From Aquaspirillum sp. LM1 (GTDB lineage Bacteria; Pseudomonadota; Gammaproteobacteria; Burkholderiales; Aquaspirillaceae): a stretch of 64,000 bases of DNA. The notes under the pieces were generated by a model. It saw only the letters and a list, made by a program, of their open reading frames with translations, had not been told where the DNA came from and searched no databases. The position numbers and the translations under genes were made by a program. Each line of letters begins with the position of its first letter. Position 1 is the stretch's first letter. Positions 43,768 to 54,331 of the stretch are shown here, in pieces. The stretch spans positions 3,095,001 through 3,159,000 of the forward strand of contig NZ_CP019509.1 in the NCBI RefSeq assembly GCF_002002905.1, given 5' to 3'.

Positions 43768-45384
43768 ATGAATATCGCCAAGCGCATGATTTTGCTGATT
43801 TGTCTTTCTGCGGCTGGCTTGCTGGCCATTGGGCTGGTGGGCCTGTTTCAGATGAATACCATCCATGAACAGCTGGATGAAACCGGCACAAATGTGGTGC
43901 CCAGCCTGATCAAACTGGCTGAAGCTGAAAACACCTTCATGTCCTTGCGCACCCAGGTGCTGTATCACCTGCTGATGGAAGACACCGCCAGCCTGGCCGA
44001 ACAGGATCGCACGCTGGAACACACCCGGCAGCAGCTGGAAACGACACTGAATGGCTACCAGGCCTTTGTTTCCGACACCAAGGATCAGCAGTATCTGAAC
44101 GACAGCAAGGCATTGCTGGCCAAGTACCTGGCCGAGACAGCGCCGTTTCTGGCCAAATCCCGGCTGAACCACAAGCAGGAAGCCGTCAGCCAGATGCGTG
44201 CCAGTCAGGCAATGCAGTTGGCCTTGCAGCTGAGCAAAAACCTGAAAAACCACATCGACTACAATAACAGCCTGGCCCAACAGCAGATGCAAGTGGCCAG
44301 GCGGGCTTACCAGCAGGCCATCATCGAAGTGATCGTGCTGATGCTGGTCACGGGTCTGGGCACGATACTGCTGGGCTGGCAAACCTACCGTTACACATTA
44401 AATCATCTGCATAAACTGATTGATGCATTTACCCACATTGAAAAAAACCTGGATTTCACCCACCGACTGCAACAACTGGGCAACGATGAAGTTTCCACCG
44501 TGGGTAGCGCATTCAACCGCTTGCTGGACAAGCTGCAAAACAGCTTTCGCTCGATTACCACTCAAGTACAGTCGGTTTCCAGCGTAGCAGAAAAAATGTC
44601 GGCTGCCTCGGCACAGATGAGCAGTGCCTCCAGAATGCAAAGCGAATCCGCCGCCAGCATGGCGGCCACCATGGAGCAGATGACGGTCAGCATCAACCAT
44701 GTGGCCGATCGTGCCAGCGAAGCCGATCAGTTGTCCTGTCAGTCTGGCTCGCTGGCCAGCGCCGGCACCCAGGGGATTGAAACCACGGTAAAAAGCATTA
44801 ACCACATTGCCCAGACCGTGCGTGAGGCGTCCAGCCATATCAGCCAGCTGGAACACAATAGCGAGCGGGTCAGCAGTGTGGTGGCGGTGATCAAGGATGT
44901 GGCCGAGCAGACCAATCTGCTGGCGCTGAACGCGGCGATTGAAGCCGCCCGCGCTGGCGAGCAAGGCCGTGGCTTTGCCGTGGTGGCCGATGAAGTGCGC
45001 AAGCTGGCCGAACGCACCAGCCAGTCCACCCGGGAAATTTCGCAAACCATCAGCGACATGCAGCAAGGCGCGCAACTGGCAGTGTCCAGCATCCGCACCG
45101 TGGTAGGCCAGGTGGAAAGCGGCGTTTCGCATGCCGAACAGGCCAACCAGACCATCCAGGCCATGGGCGACAGCGCGGGTGAGACGGTCTCCATGGTGGC
45201 CGATATCAGCAAGGCCATCCGCGAACAAAGCAGCGCCAGCACCAGCATTGCCCAGCAGGTGGAAACCATTGCGCAGATGGCCGAAGAAAACAGTGCCGCG
45301 TCGCAATCCACCACCAACACCGCCCAGCAACTGGCCCGGCTGTCGGCGGTGATGTTCCAGGAAGTCAGTCAGTATCGGGTGTAG
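43768..45384 (+). CDS. Methyl-accepting chemotaxis protein 1
   Basis: A 538-aa receptor. Order: membrane helix (about 8-28), periplasmic four-helix-bundle sensor (about 30-190), second helix (about 190-212), HAMP (about 213-268), and signalling domain whose tip reads [20 protein letters not shown] and on through [17 protein letters not shown]. No CheR-tethering pentapeptide at the C-terminus. The ligand cannot be told. ATG 43768 is chosen for the N-terminal helix; ATG 43744 is possible. One of four receptors in 9 kb. Confidence 0.93.
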   Translation: MNIAKRMILLICLSAAGLLAIGLVGLFQMNTIHEQLDETGTNVVPSLIKLAEAENTFMSLRTQVLYHLLMEDTASLAEQDRTLEHTRQQLETTLNGYQAFVSDTKDQQYLNDSKALLAKYLAETAPFLAKSRLNHKQEAVSQMRASQAMQLALQLSKNLKNHIDYNNSLAQQQMQVARRAYQQAIIEVIVLMLVTGLGTILLGWQTYRYTLNHLHKLIDAFTHIEKNLDFTHRLQQLGNDEVSTVGSAFNRLLDKLQNSFRSITTQVQSVSSVAEKMSAASAQMSSASRMQSESAASMAATMEQMTVSINHVADRASEADQLSCQSGSLASAGTQGIETTVKSINHIAQTVREASSHISQLEHNSERVSSVVAVIKDVAEQTNLLALNAAIEAARAGEQGRGFAVVADEVRKLAERTSQSTREISQTISDMQQGAQLAVSSIRTVVGQVESGVSHAEQANQTIQAMGDSAGETVSMVADISKAIREQSSASTSIAQQVETIAQMAEENSAASQSTTNTAQQLARLSAVMFQEVSQYRV

Positions 45385-45450
45385 GGGGTGGGGGTCATGG
45401 TTTCAAGGCGGGTGGCCGCATCATGCGGGTCGTGGTGACACCGCCTGCGG

Positions 45451-47043
45451 CTACATCCTGAAACGCTCCACCTGGTTTTTCAGTGCCACGGCAATGCCAT
45501 TCAGGTGCGCGGCGTTGATGGCGGACTGGCGGATGGTTTCACTGGTTTCTTCCACCATGCCAGCCACTCGCTGCACCTGGCCGGCAATGGCGTGGCTGGT
45601 GCTGGTTTGCGCCTGAGTGGCGGCGGCAATGTCTTCCACCCGCTGCACGGTGCGCGCGGCACCGTCGCGGATGGCTTGCAGGGCGTCGGCAGCCTGGTTG
45701 GCCAGGGTTTCGCCGTCGCTCACTTCTGGCAGGGCGGCATCCATGGCCGACACAGCAGCGTCGGTGTCGTGCTGAATGGCGCTGATCAGGCTTTCGATTT
45801 CCACCGTGGCCCCGGCGGTGCGTTCGGCCAGCTTGCGCACTTCATCGGCCACCACGGCAAACCCCCGTCCTTGCTCGCCAGCGCGGGCGGCTTCAATCGC
45901 GGCGTTCAGCGCCAGCAGGTTGGTCTGGTCGGCAATGTCCTTGATGGCCGAGGTCATGGCGGCAATCTTGTCGGCGCGGGCGTCAAGCACGCGAATTTTG
46001 GCCGAGGCGTCGCTCACCGTGGTGGAAATGCCCACCATGCGGGCGGCGGCGCTTTGCACCAGCTGAACGCCCTGCTGCGACAGGCGCAGCGCCTGGTCGG
46101 CGTCGTCGCGGCTGGCCTGGGCGGTGCGGGCAATCTGGCCGGCGCTGTCGATAAAGGCGTTGACGCTGTCGGTCAGCGCGCTGGCGGCATGGGCTTCCTG
46201 CTGGGCGGCGTCGGCCATGCTGGCCGAGGCGCGGCTGGTTTCGTCACCGTCCAGCGCCAGTTCCACCGCCTGTTTGTCGATGGCTTCCAGCAGCGCGCGC
46301 AGCGCCTGCACCATATCATTGAGCGTGGCCAGCAGGCTGCCGGCAGGTGCTTGGATATGCACGGTCAGATCGCCATCGGCTACCCGGCGCATCATTTGCC
46401 GGGCAGCACGCGGCTCGCCACCCAGCTCGCGCGACAGGCTGGCCAGCAGGCGCTGAATCAGCACCATGGCCACCAGCAGGCTGACGGCACCCAGTGCCAG
46501 CACCACTTTGACGGCGTGGTCGGCGTCGGCCAGGGTGCGGGTTTTCACCTGTTCGGCCAGCTTGCGTTGCTCGCCCAGCGCCGCCAGCAGCTGCTTGCGC
46601 AAGGCCCGCCAGGCCGGGGTTTCGCTGCTGTTGAGCAGCTGGATGGCAGCGGCGCTGTCCTGTCCGGCCAGCTTGCGCACCTGGTCCAGCGCCAGTCGGC
46701 GCTGCTGCTGTTGCTGGGCCAGGCTTTGCCACAGCTTGTCCTGTTCCGGGCTGGTGCGGCGGGCGCTGTCCAGCGCCTGGTCAAACGCGGCCAGCGCGGC
46801 GTCCAGATTGCTGTGGCCCTGCGGGTTGCCGTGGTCAAGAATCACATTGCGCAAGGCCTGGCCAGACTGCAGCCCCTGGGCGTACATATCGTCCAGCGCC
46901 TGCAGGGTTTTCAGGTCGCGGTCAACAAACTGGCTGGTGTTGTGCTGGGTGGCCAGCAGGGCAAACGAGGCGTAGCCCAAGCCAATAAAGGCCAGCACCA
47001 GCGCGCCGGCCACCATCAGCATGATGCGAAGGCGAAAGGTCAT
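45451..47043 (-). CDS. Methyl-accepting chemotaxis protein 2
   Basis: A 530-aa receptor: membrane helix (about 8-30), helical periplasmic sensor rich in Gln and Ala (about 32-185), second helix (about 188-207), a HAMP of the LGGEP-type ([22 protein letters not shown]), and the signalling domain with the conserved tip [20 protein letters not shown]. The long Gln run (QQQQQ near residue 110) is an oddity. Convergent with MCP 1, 66 bases apart. ATG 47043 follows GGAA. Confidence 0.92.
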   Translation of the reverse strand: MTFRLRIMLMVAGALVLAFIGLGYASFALLATQHNTSQFVDRDLKTLQALDDMYAQGLQSGQALRNVILDHGNPQGHSNLDAALAAFDQALDSARRTSPEQDKLWQSLAQQQQQRRLALDQVRKLAGQDSAAAIQLLNSSETPAWRALRKQLLAALGEQRKLAEQVKTRTLADADHAVKVVLALGAVSLLVAMVLIQRLLASLSRELGGEPRAARQMMRRVADGDLTVHIQAPAGSLLATLNDMVQALRALLEAIDKQAVELALDGDETSRASASMADAAQQEAHAASALTDSVNAFIDSAGQIARTAQASRDDADQALRLSQQGVQLVQSAAARMVGISTTVSDASAKIRVLDARADKIAAMTSAIKDIADQTNLLALNAAIEAARAGEQGRGFAVVADEVRKLAERTAGATVEIESLISAIQHDTDAAVSAMDAALPEVSDGETLANQAADALQAIRDGAARTVQRVEDIAAATQAQTSTSHAIAGQVQRVAGMVEETSETIRQSAINAAHLNGIAVALKNQVERFRM

Positions 47044-47225
47044 GAAGAAGTTCCGTTGGTGAGCGAAGCCATCACGTGCGCCAACAGCCTGGCACCGTAA
47101 AATTAAGGAAAAGTGATAGTGTACGTGAACTGTCTTAGCCACATGATGAAGATGGGTATTTCTACGGTAAAAAGCCACACCGGCCAGCAAGGCGGGGTGT
47201 GGCCATGGCACCAGACAGATGAAGA

Positions 47226-47678
47226 TCAGTGTGCTGAACGCACCACCAGCACCGGCAGGTAGCTTTCCCGCATCACATACTCTGCCACGCTGCCCAGTAG
47301 CGCATGGCGCAGGCCATGGCGGCCATGGGTGCCCATCACAATCAGGTCGGCATCAATTTCTTTGGCATGCACCAGCAAGGCGTGGGCAATGTCCTTGCCG
47401 CCTTCCCAGCAATGGCGCACTGCCGGATGTACCGGCCCGGTGTGGCTGGCCGCTTGCGCCAGCGCCGGGGCCAGAATGGCCTCACCCTGGGCATCGGCCT
47501 GGGTGGTCAGCCGGCTGGTGTCGTGGCTGCGTGGCTCGTCCACTGCCACTTCCAGCAGGTTGATCACGGTCACCAGATGCAGCTCGGCCTGGTGAATGCC
47601 GGCCAGTTTCAGGGCTTCGTCCAGCGCACGCGGGGTGCTGTGGCTGTTATCGATGGCCACCAGAATGCGTTGATACAT
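47226..47678 (-). CDS. Universal stress protein (UspA family)
   Basis: A 150-aa single-domain protein of the ATP-binding UspA type: it begins [15 protein letters not shown] with the nucleotide-binding VAxDxS, and has [20 protein letters not shown] near residues 116-135, which fits the GxxGx9GS ATP motif. Likely a stress or starvation protein. ATG 47678 follows GGAG by eight bases. Same strand as MCP 2, 182 bases upstream of it. Confidence 0.93.
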   Translation of the reverse strand: MYQRILVAIDNSHSTPRALDEALKLAGIHQAELHLVTVINLLEVAVDEPRSHDTSRLTTQADAQGEAILAPALAQAASHTGPVHPAVRHCWEGGKDIAHALLVHAKEIDADLIVMGTHGRHGLRHALLGSVAEYVMRESYLPVLVVRSAH

Positions 47679-47759
47679 AAGAACAACTCCTGTGCGGACG
47701 GGCCAGGGCCGGCGTCCGCAAAATCACGGCAAAAGGGGCAGGCAGCACAACGGAGTGCC

Positions 47760-48500
47760 TCAGGCAAACGTTTCATCCGGGGCCAGATAGCGCCATTGCC
47801 CCGGTGGCAGGTCTCCCAGCATCACCTTGCCAATGCGGATGCGCTTGAGGCCCACCACGCGCAGGCCCACCAGGTCGCACATGCGGCGAATCTGGCGCTT
47901 TTTGCCTTCGCGCAAGATAAAACGCAGCTGGTCTTCGTTCTGCCACCAGACCTTGGCCGGGCGCAGGCGCTGGCCATCCAGCACCAGGCCATGGTTCAAC
48001 CGGGCCAGGTCTTGTGCCGACAAGCTGCCGCTGACCCGCACCAGATATTCTTTTTCGACATCGGAATGCTCGCCGATCAGGGTTTTGGCCACCCGGCCAT
48101 CCTGGGTCAGCACCAAGAGGCCGGTGGAGTCGATGTCCAGCCGCCCGGCGGGTGCCAGCCCGCGCAGGTGTTCACGCTGAAAGCGCTGTGGCGCGTGATC
48201 GCCGGCCCAGCGCCGTTCCGGCACCACCAGCGTGACCGCCGGTGCATAGCCTTTTTCGGCCTGGCCAGACACATACCCCATGGGCTTGTGCAGCAGAATC
48301 GTCACCCGGTCATCCTGTGCACCGCTGGCCTGACGCGACAGCTCGATGCGGGCGTCAGGCGTCACCTTCATGCCCAGCACGGCCAGCTCGCCATCCACCT
48401 TGACCCAGCCTCGTTCAATATAGCTGTCGGCCTCGCGGCGGGAACACAGGCCACGATCAGCCATCAGTTTGGACAAACGCAACACAGTGGGCTCGGACAT
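47760..48500 (-). CDS. rRNA pseudouridine synthase, RluF/RsuA family
   Basis: A 246-aa enzyme that isomerises a uridine in ribosomal RNA, most like RluF. It has an N-terminal S4 RNA-binding domain (about 7-55, RLSKLMADRGLCSRREAD), the catalytic Asp122 in GRLDIDSTGLLVLT, and the C-terminal GKKRQIRRMCDLVG motif. The exact target base cannot be settled from sequence. ATG 48500; longer upstream in-frame codons overlap the MCP 3 control region. Confidence 0.9.
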   Translation of the reverse strand: MSEPTVLRLSKLMADRGLCSRREADSYIERGWVKVDGELAVLGMKVTPDARIELSRQASGAQDDRVTILLHKPMGYVSGQAEKGYAPAVTLVVPERRWAGDHAPQRFQREHLRGLAPAGRLDIDSTGLLVLTQDGRVAKTLIGEHSDVEKEYLVRVSGSLSAQDLARLNHGLVLDGQRLRPAKVWWQNEDQLRFILREGKKRQIRRMCDLVGLRVVGLKRIRIGKVMLGDLPPGQWRYLAPDETFA

Positions 48501-48722
48501 ACACGGGTCTTTCAGGCAAAACGCCATTGTAACGCAGCCGGGCCAGCATACCGATGGGCGCAGCACCGCCCTGGCCACCGCACGGGGTGAAAAATTTCTG
48601 CTGGCCCGCACAATCACACTGGCAAGGTGCTTCACCATGACATACCATGCAAAGCGTGTATGCAAAACACCAAAAAAATCAAACGATTATTTTATTTGTC
48701 CTTCCCTTCCGGAGCACTTGCC

Positions 48723-50402
48723 ATGCTGAATCGACTGAGTATCCGTGTGCGCCTGGCCATTCTGGCTGTCATGGCATCGCTGGCGCTGGTGGCGCTGGGC
48801 GGCATCAATTACTGGCAAACCCGGCAGCTCACCCATGCACTGGAACAGGCCACCCTTGGCCAGGGCAAGATCCGCAATCAGGGCGAAGCCGACATGATGC
48901 ACGACGCCATACGTGGCGATGTGCTGGAAATGTACTACCAGGCCAACCAGCCAGACGCCACCCCCGCTGCCCTGCAGGAAGTGCGTCAGTCGCTAAGCGA
49001 ACACAGCAAAACCCTGCGCGAGCGGGTGGCCAGCACCGCCAGCCTGCCGATGAGCGCGCAGGAGCGCAAGGAGCTGGATGCCCTGCGCCCCGACCTGGAC
49101 GCCTATGTGCGCGAAGCCGAGCACACCCTGGACATTCTGGCGCGCAAGGGCGACGCCAAGGCAGCGTTTGTCGCATTCTCGCAGCGCTTTGACGCGCTGG
49201 AAAAAAGCATGGGCGCATTCAGCACCACACTGGAGCGCACCAGCCAGGTGGAGCAGGACGCCGCCCGTGAAGTGGCCGAACATACCGGGCAAAGCCTGCT
49301 GCTGGCGCTGCTGGCGTGCATGGCCAGCCTGATTTGTCTGGATATCCTGATTGGCCGCAGCATCACCCGCTCGCTGGATGGCATCCGCCAGTTTCTGGCC
49401 GGGCTGGGCAATCGTCTGGATCAGCGCCTGCACAGCCAGGGCAAGGATGAAGTGGCCGACATTGCCCATGCCATCGACCATATGCTCGACAAGCAGGCTG
49501 ACACCATCCGCCTGATCCAGCATGCCGCCGACACCCTGCGCCAGGCCTCTGGGGCGGTGTCCAGCCAGTCACAAACCGCCAATGCCCGTGGCCGCGACAT
49601 CGGCCAGACCATGGCCGGGCTGACCGCTGCCACCGAGCAGATGCGCGCCGGCATTGCCGCCATGGCCCACGCCATTGCCGGCCATGCCCAGGTGGTGGCC
49701 CAGGCCAACCAGGCCAACCACAGCGCCGAAGCCGCCATGCTGGCCTCGCGCGATTCCGGCAGCGAGCTGGTCAGCGCCACCCGCAATCTGGCGGGGATGA
49801 TGACCGAGCTGAATCAGGCGGTGGGGCGGATTGGCGAAGTGGCCAGGGTCATCAGCGACATTGCCGATCAGACCAACCTGCTGGCGCTGAATGCCGCGAT
49901 TGAAGCCGCCCGCGCTGGCGAGCAAGGCCGGGGCTTTGCCGTGGTGGCCGACGAGGTCCGCAAGCTGGCCGAGCGCACCACCAGCAGCACCGGCGATATC
50001 ACCCAGATCATCCAGACCATCCGGGTGTCCACCGACCATGCTGCCCAGTCGATGTCGGCGCTGTCCGGGCAGGTGGAAGACGGCATGAGCGCGCTGGACC
50101 AGGCGCGTCAGGCGCAGGAAACCATCACCTGCCATATGCGCGACATTCATCAGGTGGCCGATGAAGTGGCCGGTACCACCCGCCAGCAGGCCGCCGCCAT
50201 GGACGACACCGCCCAGGGCATGAGCCAGATTCAGAGCAGCCTGGCGGTGTTGCAGCAAGTGGTGGAGCAGCTTGACCAATCCGCCGGGGTGCTGGCCGGT
50301 GAAGCCAGCCAGCTGGCCAGCCATGCCGGCACCTTCCAGACCGGGCGTACCGAACGCGGCAGCGCACCGGCCAGCTTGCGCCCAGCCAGCGTGCGTATCT
50401 GA
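48723..50402 (+). CDS. Methyl-accepting chemotaxis protein 3
   Basis: A 559-aa receptor: membrane helix (about 8-28), helical periplasmic sensor (about 30-188), second helix (about 190-215), HAMP (about 216-270) and a signalling domain with tip [20 protein letters not shown]. The C-terminal ~20 residues are a loose Arg/Ser/Pro tail without a CheR pentapeptide. ATG 48723 follows CGGAG. Divergent from the pseudouridine synthase with 222 bases between. Confidence 0.92.
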   Translation: MLNRLSIRVRLAILAVMASLALVALGGINYWQTRQLTHALEQATLGQGKIRNQGEADMMHDAIRGDVLEMYYQANQPDATPAALQEVRQSLSEHSKTLRERVASTASLPMSAQERKELDALRPDLDAYVREAEHTLDILARKGDAKAAFVAFSQRFDALEKSMGAFSTTLERTSQVEQDAAREVAEHTGQSLLLALLACMASLICLDILIGRSITRSLDGIRQFLAGLGNRLDQRLHSQGKDEVADIAHAIDHMLDKQADTIRLIQHAADTLRQASGAVSSQSQTANARGRDIGQTMAGLTAATEQMRAGIAAMAHAIAGHAQVVAQANQANHSAEAAMLASRDSGSELVSATRNLAGMMTELNQAVGRIGEVARVISDIADQTNLLALNAAIEAARAGEQGRGFAVVADEVRKLAERTTSSTGDITQIIQTIRVSTDHAAQSMSALSGQVEDGMSALDQARQAQETITCHMRDIHQVADEVAGTTRQQAAAMDDTAQGMSQIQSSLAVLQQVVEQLDQSAGVLAGEASQLASHAGTFQTGRTERGSAPASLRPASVRI

Positions 50403-50459
50403 AGCCGGGGGGTCAGGCGGGTATAATGGCCAGCGTCTGTTAACCTGCCGTGAGCCGCC

Positions 50460-50765
50460 ATGACCCTGCCCGCCCCCCATCCCCGCGTGGAAATCCGCTA
50501 TTGCACCCAGTGCCGCTGGCTGCTGCGTGCTGCCTGGATGGCGCAGGAATTGCTCACCACCTTTGACGGCGACCTGGGCGAGGTGGCGTTGATTCCCGCC
50601 ACCGGCGGGCTGTTCAGCGTGCATCTGGATGGTGTGCTGCTGTGGGACCGCAAAACCGAAGACGGTTTTCCCGACATCAAGCTGCTGAAACAAAAGGTGC
50701 GCGACCAGATCGACCCGGCGCGTTCGCTTGGGCACAGCGACCGGCCAGGGCATCCACCGGCCTGA
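50460..50765 (+). CDS. SelT/SelW/SelH-family thioredoxin-like protein
   Basis: A 101-aa protein with the Rdx-family fold signature near the N-terminus: EIRYCTQCRWLLRAAWMAQELL, with Cys15 and Cys18 forming a CxxC redox pair. In selenoprotein members the second position is selenocysteine; here it is plain cysteine. The role is probably redox or thiol-related but unproved. It lies 57 bases after the MCP 3 stop and is closed by a strong hairpin. Confidence 0.88.
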   Translation: MTLPAPHPRVEIRYCTQCRWLLRAAWMAQELLTTFDGDLGEVALIPATGGLFSVHLDGVLLWDRKTEDGFPDIKLLKQKVRDQIDPARSLGHSDRPGHPPA

Positions 50766-50804
50766 TTCGGCCCGCTCGCCCATTGCCGGCACCGCTCATA
50801 TGAA

Positions 50805-50852
50805 AACCCCCAACCCGGCAGATCCCGCTGCGGTGTTGGGGGGTTGGTTTTT
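50805..50852. terminator. Bidirectional terminator between SelT-like gene and MCP 4
   Basis: Stem AACCCCCAAC / GTTGGGGGGTT (one bulged G), followed on the plus strand by GGTTTTTG and on the minus strand by TTTTC. Fits termination of both convergent genes. Confidence 0.8.
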
Positions 50853-50888
50853 GTCGCCCAAGGCGGCAACAGCTGGCTGGCGTGAGCG

Positions 50889-52511
50889 TTACACCACAAA
50901 GCGGCTGGCGGTGTCGCGCAGCGAGCTGGCCAGTTCTTCCAGGCGCTGGGCCGAGCTGGCGCTTTCGCGGGTAGCGGCGCTGTTTTCTTCGGCCATGCGC
51001 GCAATCAGCTCAACATTGCCCGACAGCACATTGGTGGCGTCGCGCTGCTGGTTGAGCACTTCGGCAATGCTGCCCACCGAATCGGTGGCGGCGGCCAGGC
51101 CGTTGTAGATTTCACCCATGGCCTGGCTGGCACCATTGGCCTGCTCCACCCCGCGTCCCACCTGGCTGGCCGCACTGGCCATGCCGCTGACCGCGCCGGA
51201 AGCGCTGTCCTGCACTTGCTGGATCATGCCGGCAATTTCGCTGGTGGCCACGGCGGTACGTTCGGCCAGCTTGCGCACTTCATCGGCCACCACGGCAAAG
51301 CCGCGCCCTTGCTCACCGGCTCGGGCAGCTTCAATGGCGGCGTTGAGCGCCAGCAGATTGGTCTGGTCGGCAATTTCACGAATCACCGCCACAATGCCGG
51401 AAATCTGCTGTGATTTCTCGGCCATGGCATGAATGCCGGACGACGCTTCCTGCACCAGCGAGGCAATCGACTGCATTTCATCGGCGGTGCTGCTGATGGC
51501 TTCGCGGCCAGCGTGCGAGCGGGTACTGGCGTCGCGGGCAATCTGCTTGGTGGTGGTGGCGTTTTCGCTGACGCCAGAAATGCCCGTGGACAGGGTTTCC
51601 ACCGCCAGCGCCATCGACGAGGCCGATTCGGCCTGTTCCATCGAGCGCGACGCCACTTGCGACGAGGCGACTGACACCTGCTGGGCGGCAGCGGCCACTT
51701 CCAGCGAGTTTTGCTGGATATTGCCAATCACTTCACGCAGGCCGTCGCGCATTTGCGCCAGGTCGGCCAGCAGGCTGTTACGGTCGCCGGGTTTGACTGG
51801 CACATGCGCCGACAGGTCGCCCTTGGCAATCTTGCGCATCACTTCGCTGGCGGTGTGCGGCTCGCCACCCAGTGGCACGGTCACGCTGCGCACAATCCAG
51901 AAACCGGTAAAGCACGCCACCACGCACGAGCCCAGGGTCACGCTGAACAGCAGCACGCGCAGGGTGTTGGCAGCGGTTTCAGCGGTGGAGGCATTGGCGT
52001 CAAAATGCTGGTTTTGCTGGTCGACCAGGTCTTCCAGTTTTTTCATGTACGCCACCAGCGGGCCGGGTGCTTCGGTCTTGAAAATGGTGTGGCCTTCTTC
52101 AAACTTGCCTTCTTCAAACAGTTTGAAGGCTTTGAAGTACACATCGGTATAGGCCTTGCGCTTGGCCACCAGGTCAGCCAGAAATTCCTTTTCGGCAGGC
52201 TCGGTCATCAGGGTGGCCAGTTTTTCAAAATTCTTGGTGATACGGCCACGCTGTCCCGGAAACTTGGCCTTGACCTCGGGCAGCAGCGCCGGATTGTCAA
52301 ACATCAGGAACATGCCGTTGTTGAACTGGTTGGCAATGTAGATGATGTCGGCGGCGGCGCGGGCACGCTCCCAGTCTTTATCCACCATTTGTTTCATGGT
52401 GCTCTGGCTTTGTGTCAGCCCGTAAACGCCCAACGCGGCGGTAACCAGCAATGAAAGCACCATCATGCCAATACCAAGCATTAGCCTGGCAGATAGAGTC
52501 ATGCGTCCCAT
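50889..52511 (-). CDS. Methyl-accepting chemotaxis protein 4
   Basis: A 540-aa receptor: membrane helix (about 8-30), periplasmic four-helix-type sensor with [18 protein letters not shown] (about 32-190), second helix (about 190-215), an LGGEP-type HAMP (about 216-265) and a signalling domain with tip [23 protein letters not shown] 52511 follows GGAG. Ends without a CheR pentapeptide. Its HAMP is close to that of MCP 2, suggesting relation by duplication. Confidence 0.93.
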   Translation of the reverse strand: MGRMTLSARLMLGIGMMVLSLLVTAALGVYGLTQSQSTMKQMVDKDWERARAAADIIYIANQFNNGMFLMFDNPALLPEVKAKFPGQRGRITKNFEKLATLMTEPAEKEFLADLVAKRKAYTDVYFKAFKLFEEGKFEEGHTIFKTEAPGPLVAYMKKLEDLVDQQNQHFDANASTAETAANTLRVLLFSVTLGSCVVACFTGFWIVRSVTVPLGGEPHTASEVMRKIAKGDLSAHVPVKPGDRNSLLADLAQMRDGLREVIGNIQQNSLEVAAAAQQVSVASSQVASRSMEQAESASSMALAVETLSTGISGVSENATTTKQIARDASTRSHAGREAISSTADEMQSIASLVQEASSGIHAMAEKSQQISGIVAVIREIADQTNLLALNAAIEAARAGEQGRGFAVVADEVRKLAERTAVATSEIAGMIQQVQDSASGAVSGMASAASQVGRGVEQANGASQAMGEIYNGLAAATDSVGSIAEVLNQQRDATNVLSGNVELIARMAEENSAATRESASSAQRLEELASSLRDTASRFVV

Positions 52512-52694
52512 GGTGAGAATCTCCGGTAAAGTCTCAAAGAAATAGGCGTGAAATCGTAGGTATATATACGTAGTTCCTGTGCTGGCAGGTCTACTTTTTT
52601 CATTTTTGTGGGGATTGTAACATCACCATAGCACATGTTGCGTTGCAACAAAAGCGGCTTAAGCCCTGTGCGCCACAGAAAAAATCCAGTGAAT

Positions 52695-53450
52695 TTACAG
52701 ATGCTTGCGCGCCAGGATAAAGAACTCGCGGTTACCATCACCACCGGCAATCGGACTATGCATCCATCCTGTACAGTGCAAGCCCAATTCGGAAACGAGC
52801 GCACGCATGCGTTTTTCCACATCGGCATACAAGGCAGGATTCTTGACCAGGCCACCCCGGCCAATGCCCGCCCGGCCCACTTCAAACTGGGGTTTGACCA
52901 GGTGCAGCAGATGCCCCCCCGGCTGCAACAACGGCACCAGCGGCGGCAGCGTCAGCGTCAGGGAAATAAACGACACATCGCCCACAATCAGGGAAAATGC
53001 TTCGCCCTGATTGGCCGCCCGCAGCGCGGCCTCATCCGGTGCTCGCGCATTCACGCCTTCAAACAGGGTGACTCTCGGGTCGGCCTGCAAACGCGGATGC
53101 AACTGGCCATGGCCCACGTCGATTCCCACCACCCGGGCCACGCCGGCCTGCAGCAGGCAATCGGTAAAGCCGCCAGTGGAAATCCCCACGTCCAGCGCGC
53201 AAAGCCCCTCTACGGCCAGCCCGCTTTCTGCCAGCGCACCCGCCAGCTTGAGCCCGCCACGTGAGACAAAGCGATCGTCGGCATGCGCTTCCACGTACAA
53301 GGGGGTGTCGTCATCCAGCCGGGCGCTGGGCTTGCTGACACGCTGGCGCGGCTCGCCCTGATACACCCGCCCGGCATCGATCAGGTGTTGCGCTACCGTT
53401 CGGGACGCCGCCAGCCCACGGCTGACCAGCAGGAGATCCACCCGCGCCAT
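52695..53450 (-). CDS. tlyA: TlyA-family rRNA methyltransferase
   Basis: A 251-aa protein with an N-terminal S4 RNA-binding domain (MARVDLLLVSRGLAASRT region, residues 1-60) and an FtsJ-type SAM-binding domain: FVSRGGLKLAGAL, LDVGISTGGFTDCLLQAG (about 88-105), VGDVSFISL and HLVKPQFEVGR. TlyA methylates 2'-OH of cytidines in rRNA; some homologues are reported to have hemolysin activity, which is not implied here. ATG 53450 is the family start. It lies 184 bases upstream of MCP 4 on the same strand. Confidence 0.93.
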   Translation of the reverse strand: MARVDLLLVSRGLAASRTVAQHLIDAGRVYQGEPRQRVSKPSARLDDDTPLYVEAHADDRFVSRGGLKLAGALAESGLAVEGLCALDVGISTGGFTDCLLQAGVARVVGIDVGHGQLHPRLQADPRVTLFEGVNARAPDEAALRAANQGEAFSLIVGDVSFISLTLTLPPLVPLLQPGGHLLHLVKPQFEVGRAGIGRGGLVKNPALYADVEKRMRALVSELGLHCTGWMHSPIAGGDGNREFFILARKHL

Positions 53451-53743
53451 AAAAACCTTACCAAATGAGAATTGTTTCAAACCACGCCAGACCCGGCAGC
53501 CTTGTGCCCAGAAGCAAGGCCTGCGCATGGCCAATCAGCCACAAAGCCATGGCCACTGGGGCCAGAAGGCCGGACAAGACACGCAGCCTGACTGCGTGGG
53601 GGGAAGGCGAAAACGCCGTTATTGGAGCATGCTACGTAGATTTACGCAAGGTAAAACCGGGCCAAATGGGCCTGGGTTTGCGCCACTGCCACAGCCAGGC
53701 CACACCGGGCGGGCTGTGGTGTGGCAATCCTGCCACGCTCAGG

Positions 53744-54244
53744 TTACAAATGCGCACGCACGGCAGCATCCAGCTGGGCTTCGCTGACTTTTCCGCTCAA
53801 GCGGGCAACAATATTGCCGTTTTTGTCCAGAATCAAGGTAAACGGCAGGCCGCCCAGCTGATTGCCCGCTGCGCGCATCAGGTTCAGCGCACCACTGTCG
53901 GCCAGCAGCACCGGGTAGCGGATATTGAACTGCTGAACAAAATTGCGCACCGCCACCTTGTCGTCAATGGCGACACCCACCACCGCCAGCGGCGCGGCAC
54001 CATAGCGGTCGGCGTACTGGTTGAGCAGAGGCATTTCTTCGCGGCATGGCGCGCACCAGGTGGCCCAAAAATTCATCACCACCACCTTGCCGCTCCAGGC
54101 CTTGCTCAGCGCCCGGGGTTTGCCGCTCATATCCGGGTAGCTCACCCCGTCCAGCGCCGAGGCGGCCTGGGCGGCACCCGCCAGCGTCAGCAGCATGGCG
54201 CTGCCCAGCGCCAACAGGCTGCGGCGATTGATTGTGTATGACAT
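53744..54244 (-). CDS. Periplasmic thioredoxin-like protein (TlpA/ResA type)
   Basis: A 166-aa exported protein. Signal peptide MSYTINRRSLLALGSAMLLT region cleaved near AQA-ASA, then a thioredoxin fold with WATWCAPCREEMP (CxxC about residues 64-67) and cis-Pro in LGGLPFTLILD. It would reduce disulfides in the periplasm, for example of apocytochromes, which fits the cytochrome c gene in the window but is not proved. ATG 54244 follows AGGA. 294 bases before tlyA, so likely its own unit. Confidence 0.92.
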   Translation of the reverse strand: MSYTINRRSLLALGSAMLLTLAGAAQAASALDGVSYPDMSGKPRALSKAWSGKVVVMNFWATWCAPCREEMPLLNQYADRYGAAPLAVVGVAIDDKVAVRNFVQQFNIRYPVLLADSGALNLMRAAGNQLGGLPFTLILDKNGNIVARLSGKVSEAQLDAAVRAHL

Positions 54245-54331
54245 TCCTGCTCCTTCCAGTCAAAATCCCGGCATTGCGCATGACCTGCCTGGCTGGCGGT
54301 GGCCGCGCGACGCTATATATAAGGAAAACCC

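Noticed and set aside
43660-43768. Sigma-28 promoters before the chemoreceptor genes
   Set aside because: Looked for TAAA-N15-GCCGATAA upstream of all four; no convincing match.
47760-48500. Firm assignment of the pseudouridine synthase as RluF versus RluB
   Set aside because: Motifs are shared within the RsuA family; target cannot be fixed by eye, so no symbol given.
52499-52885. 128-aa minus-strand frame ahead of MCP 4
   Set aside because: Begins inside tlyA in another frame and has no recognisable features.
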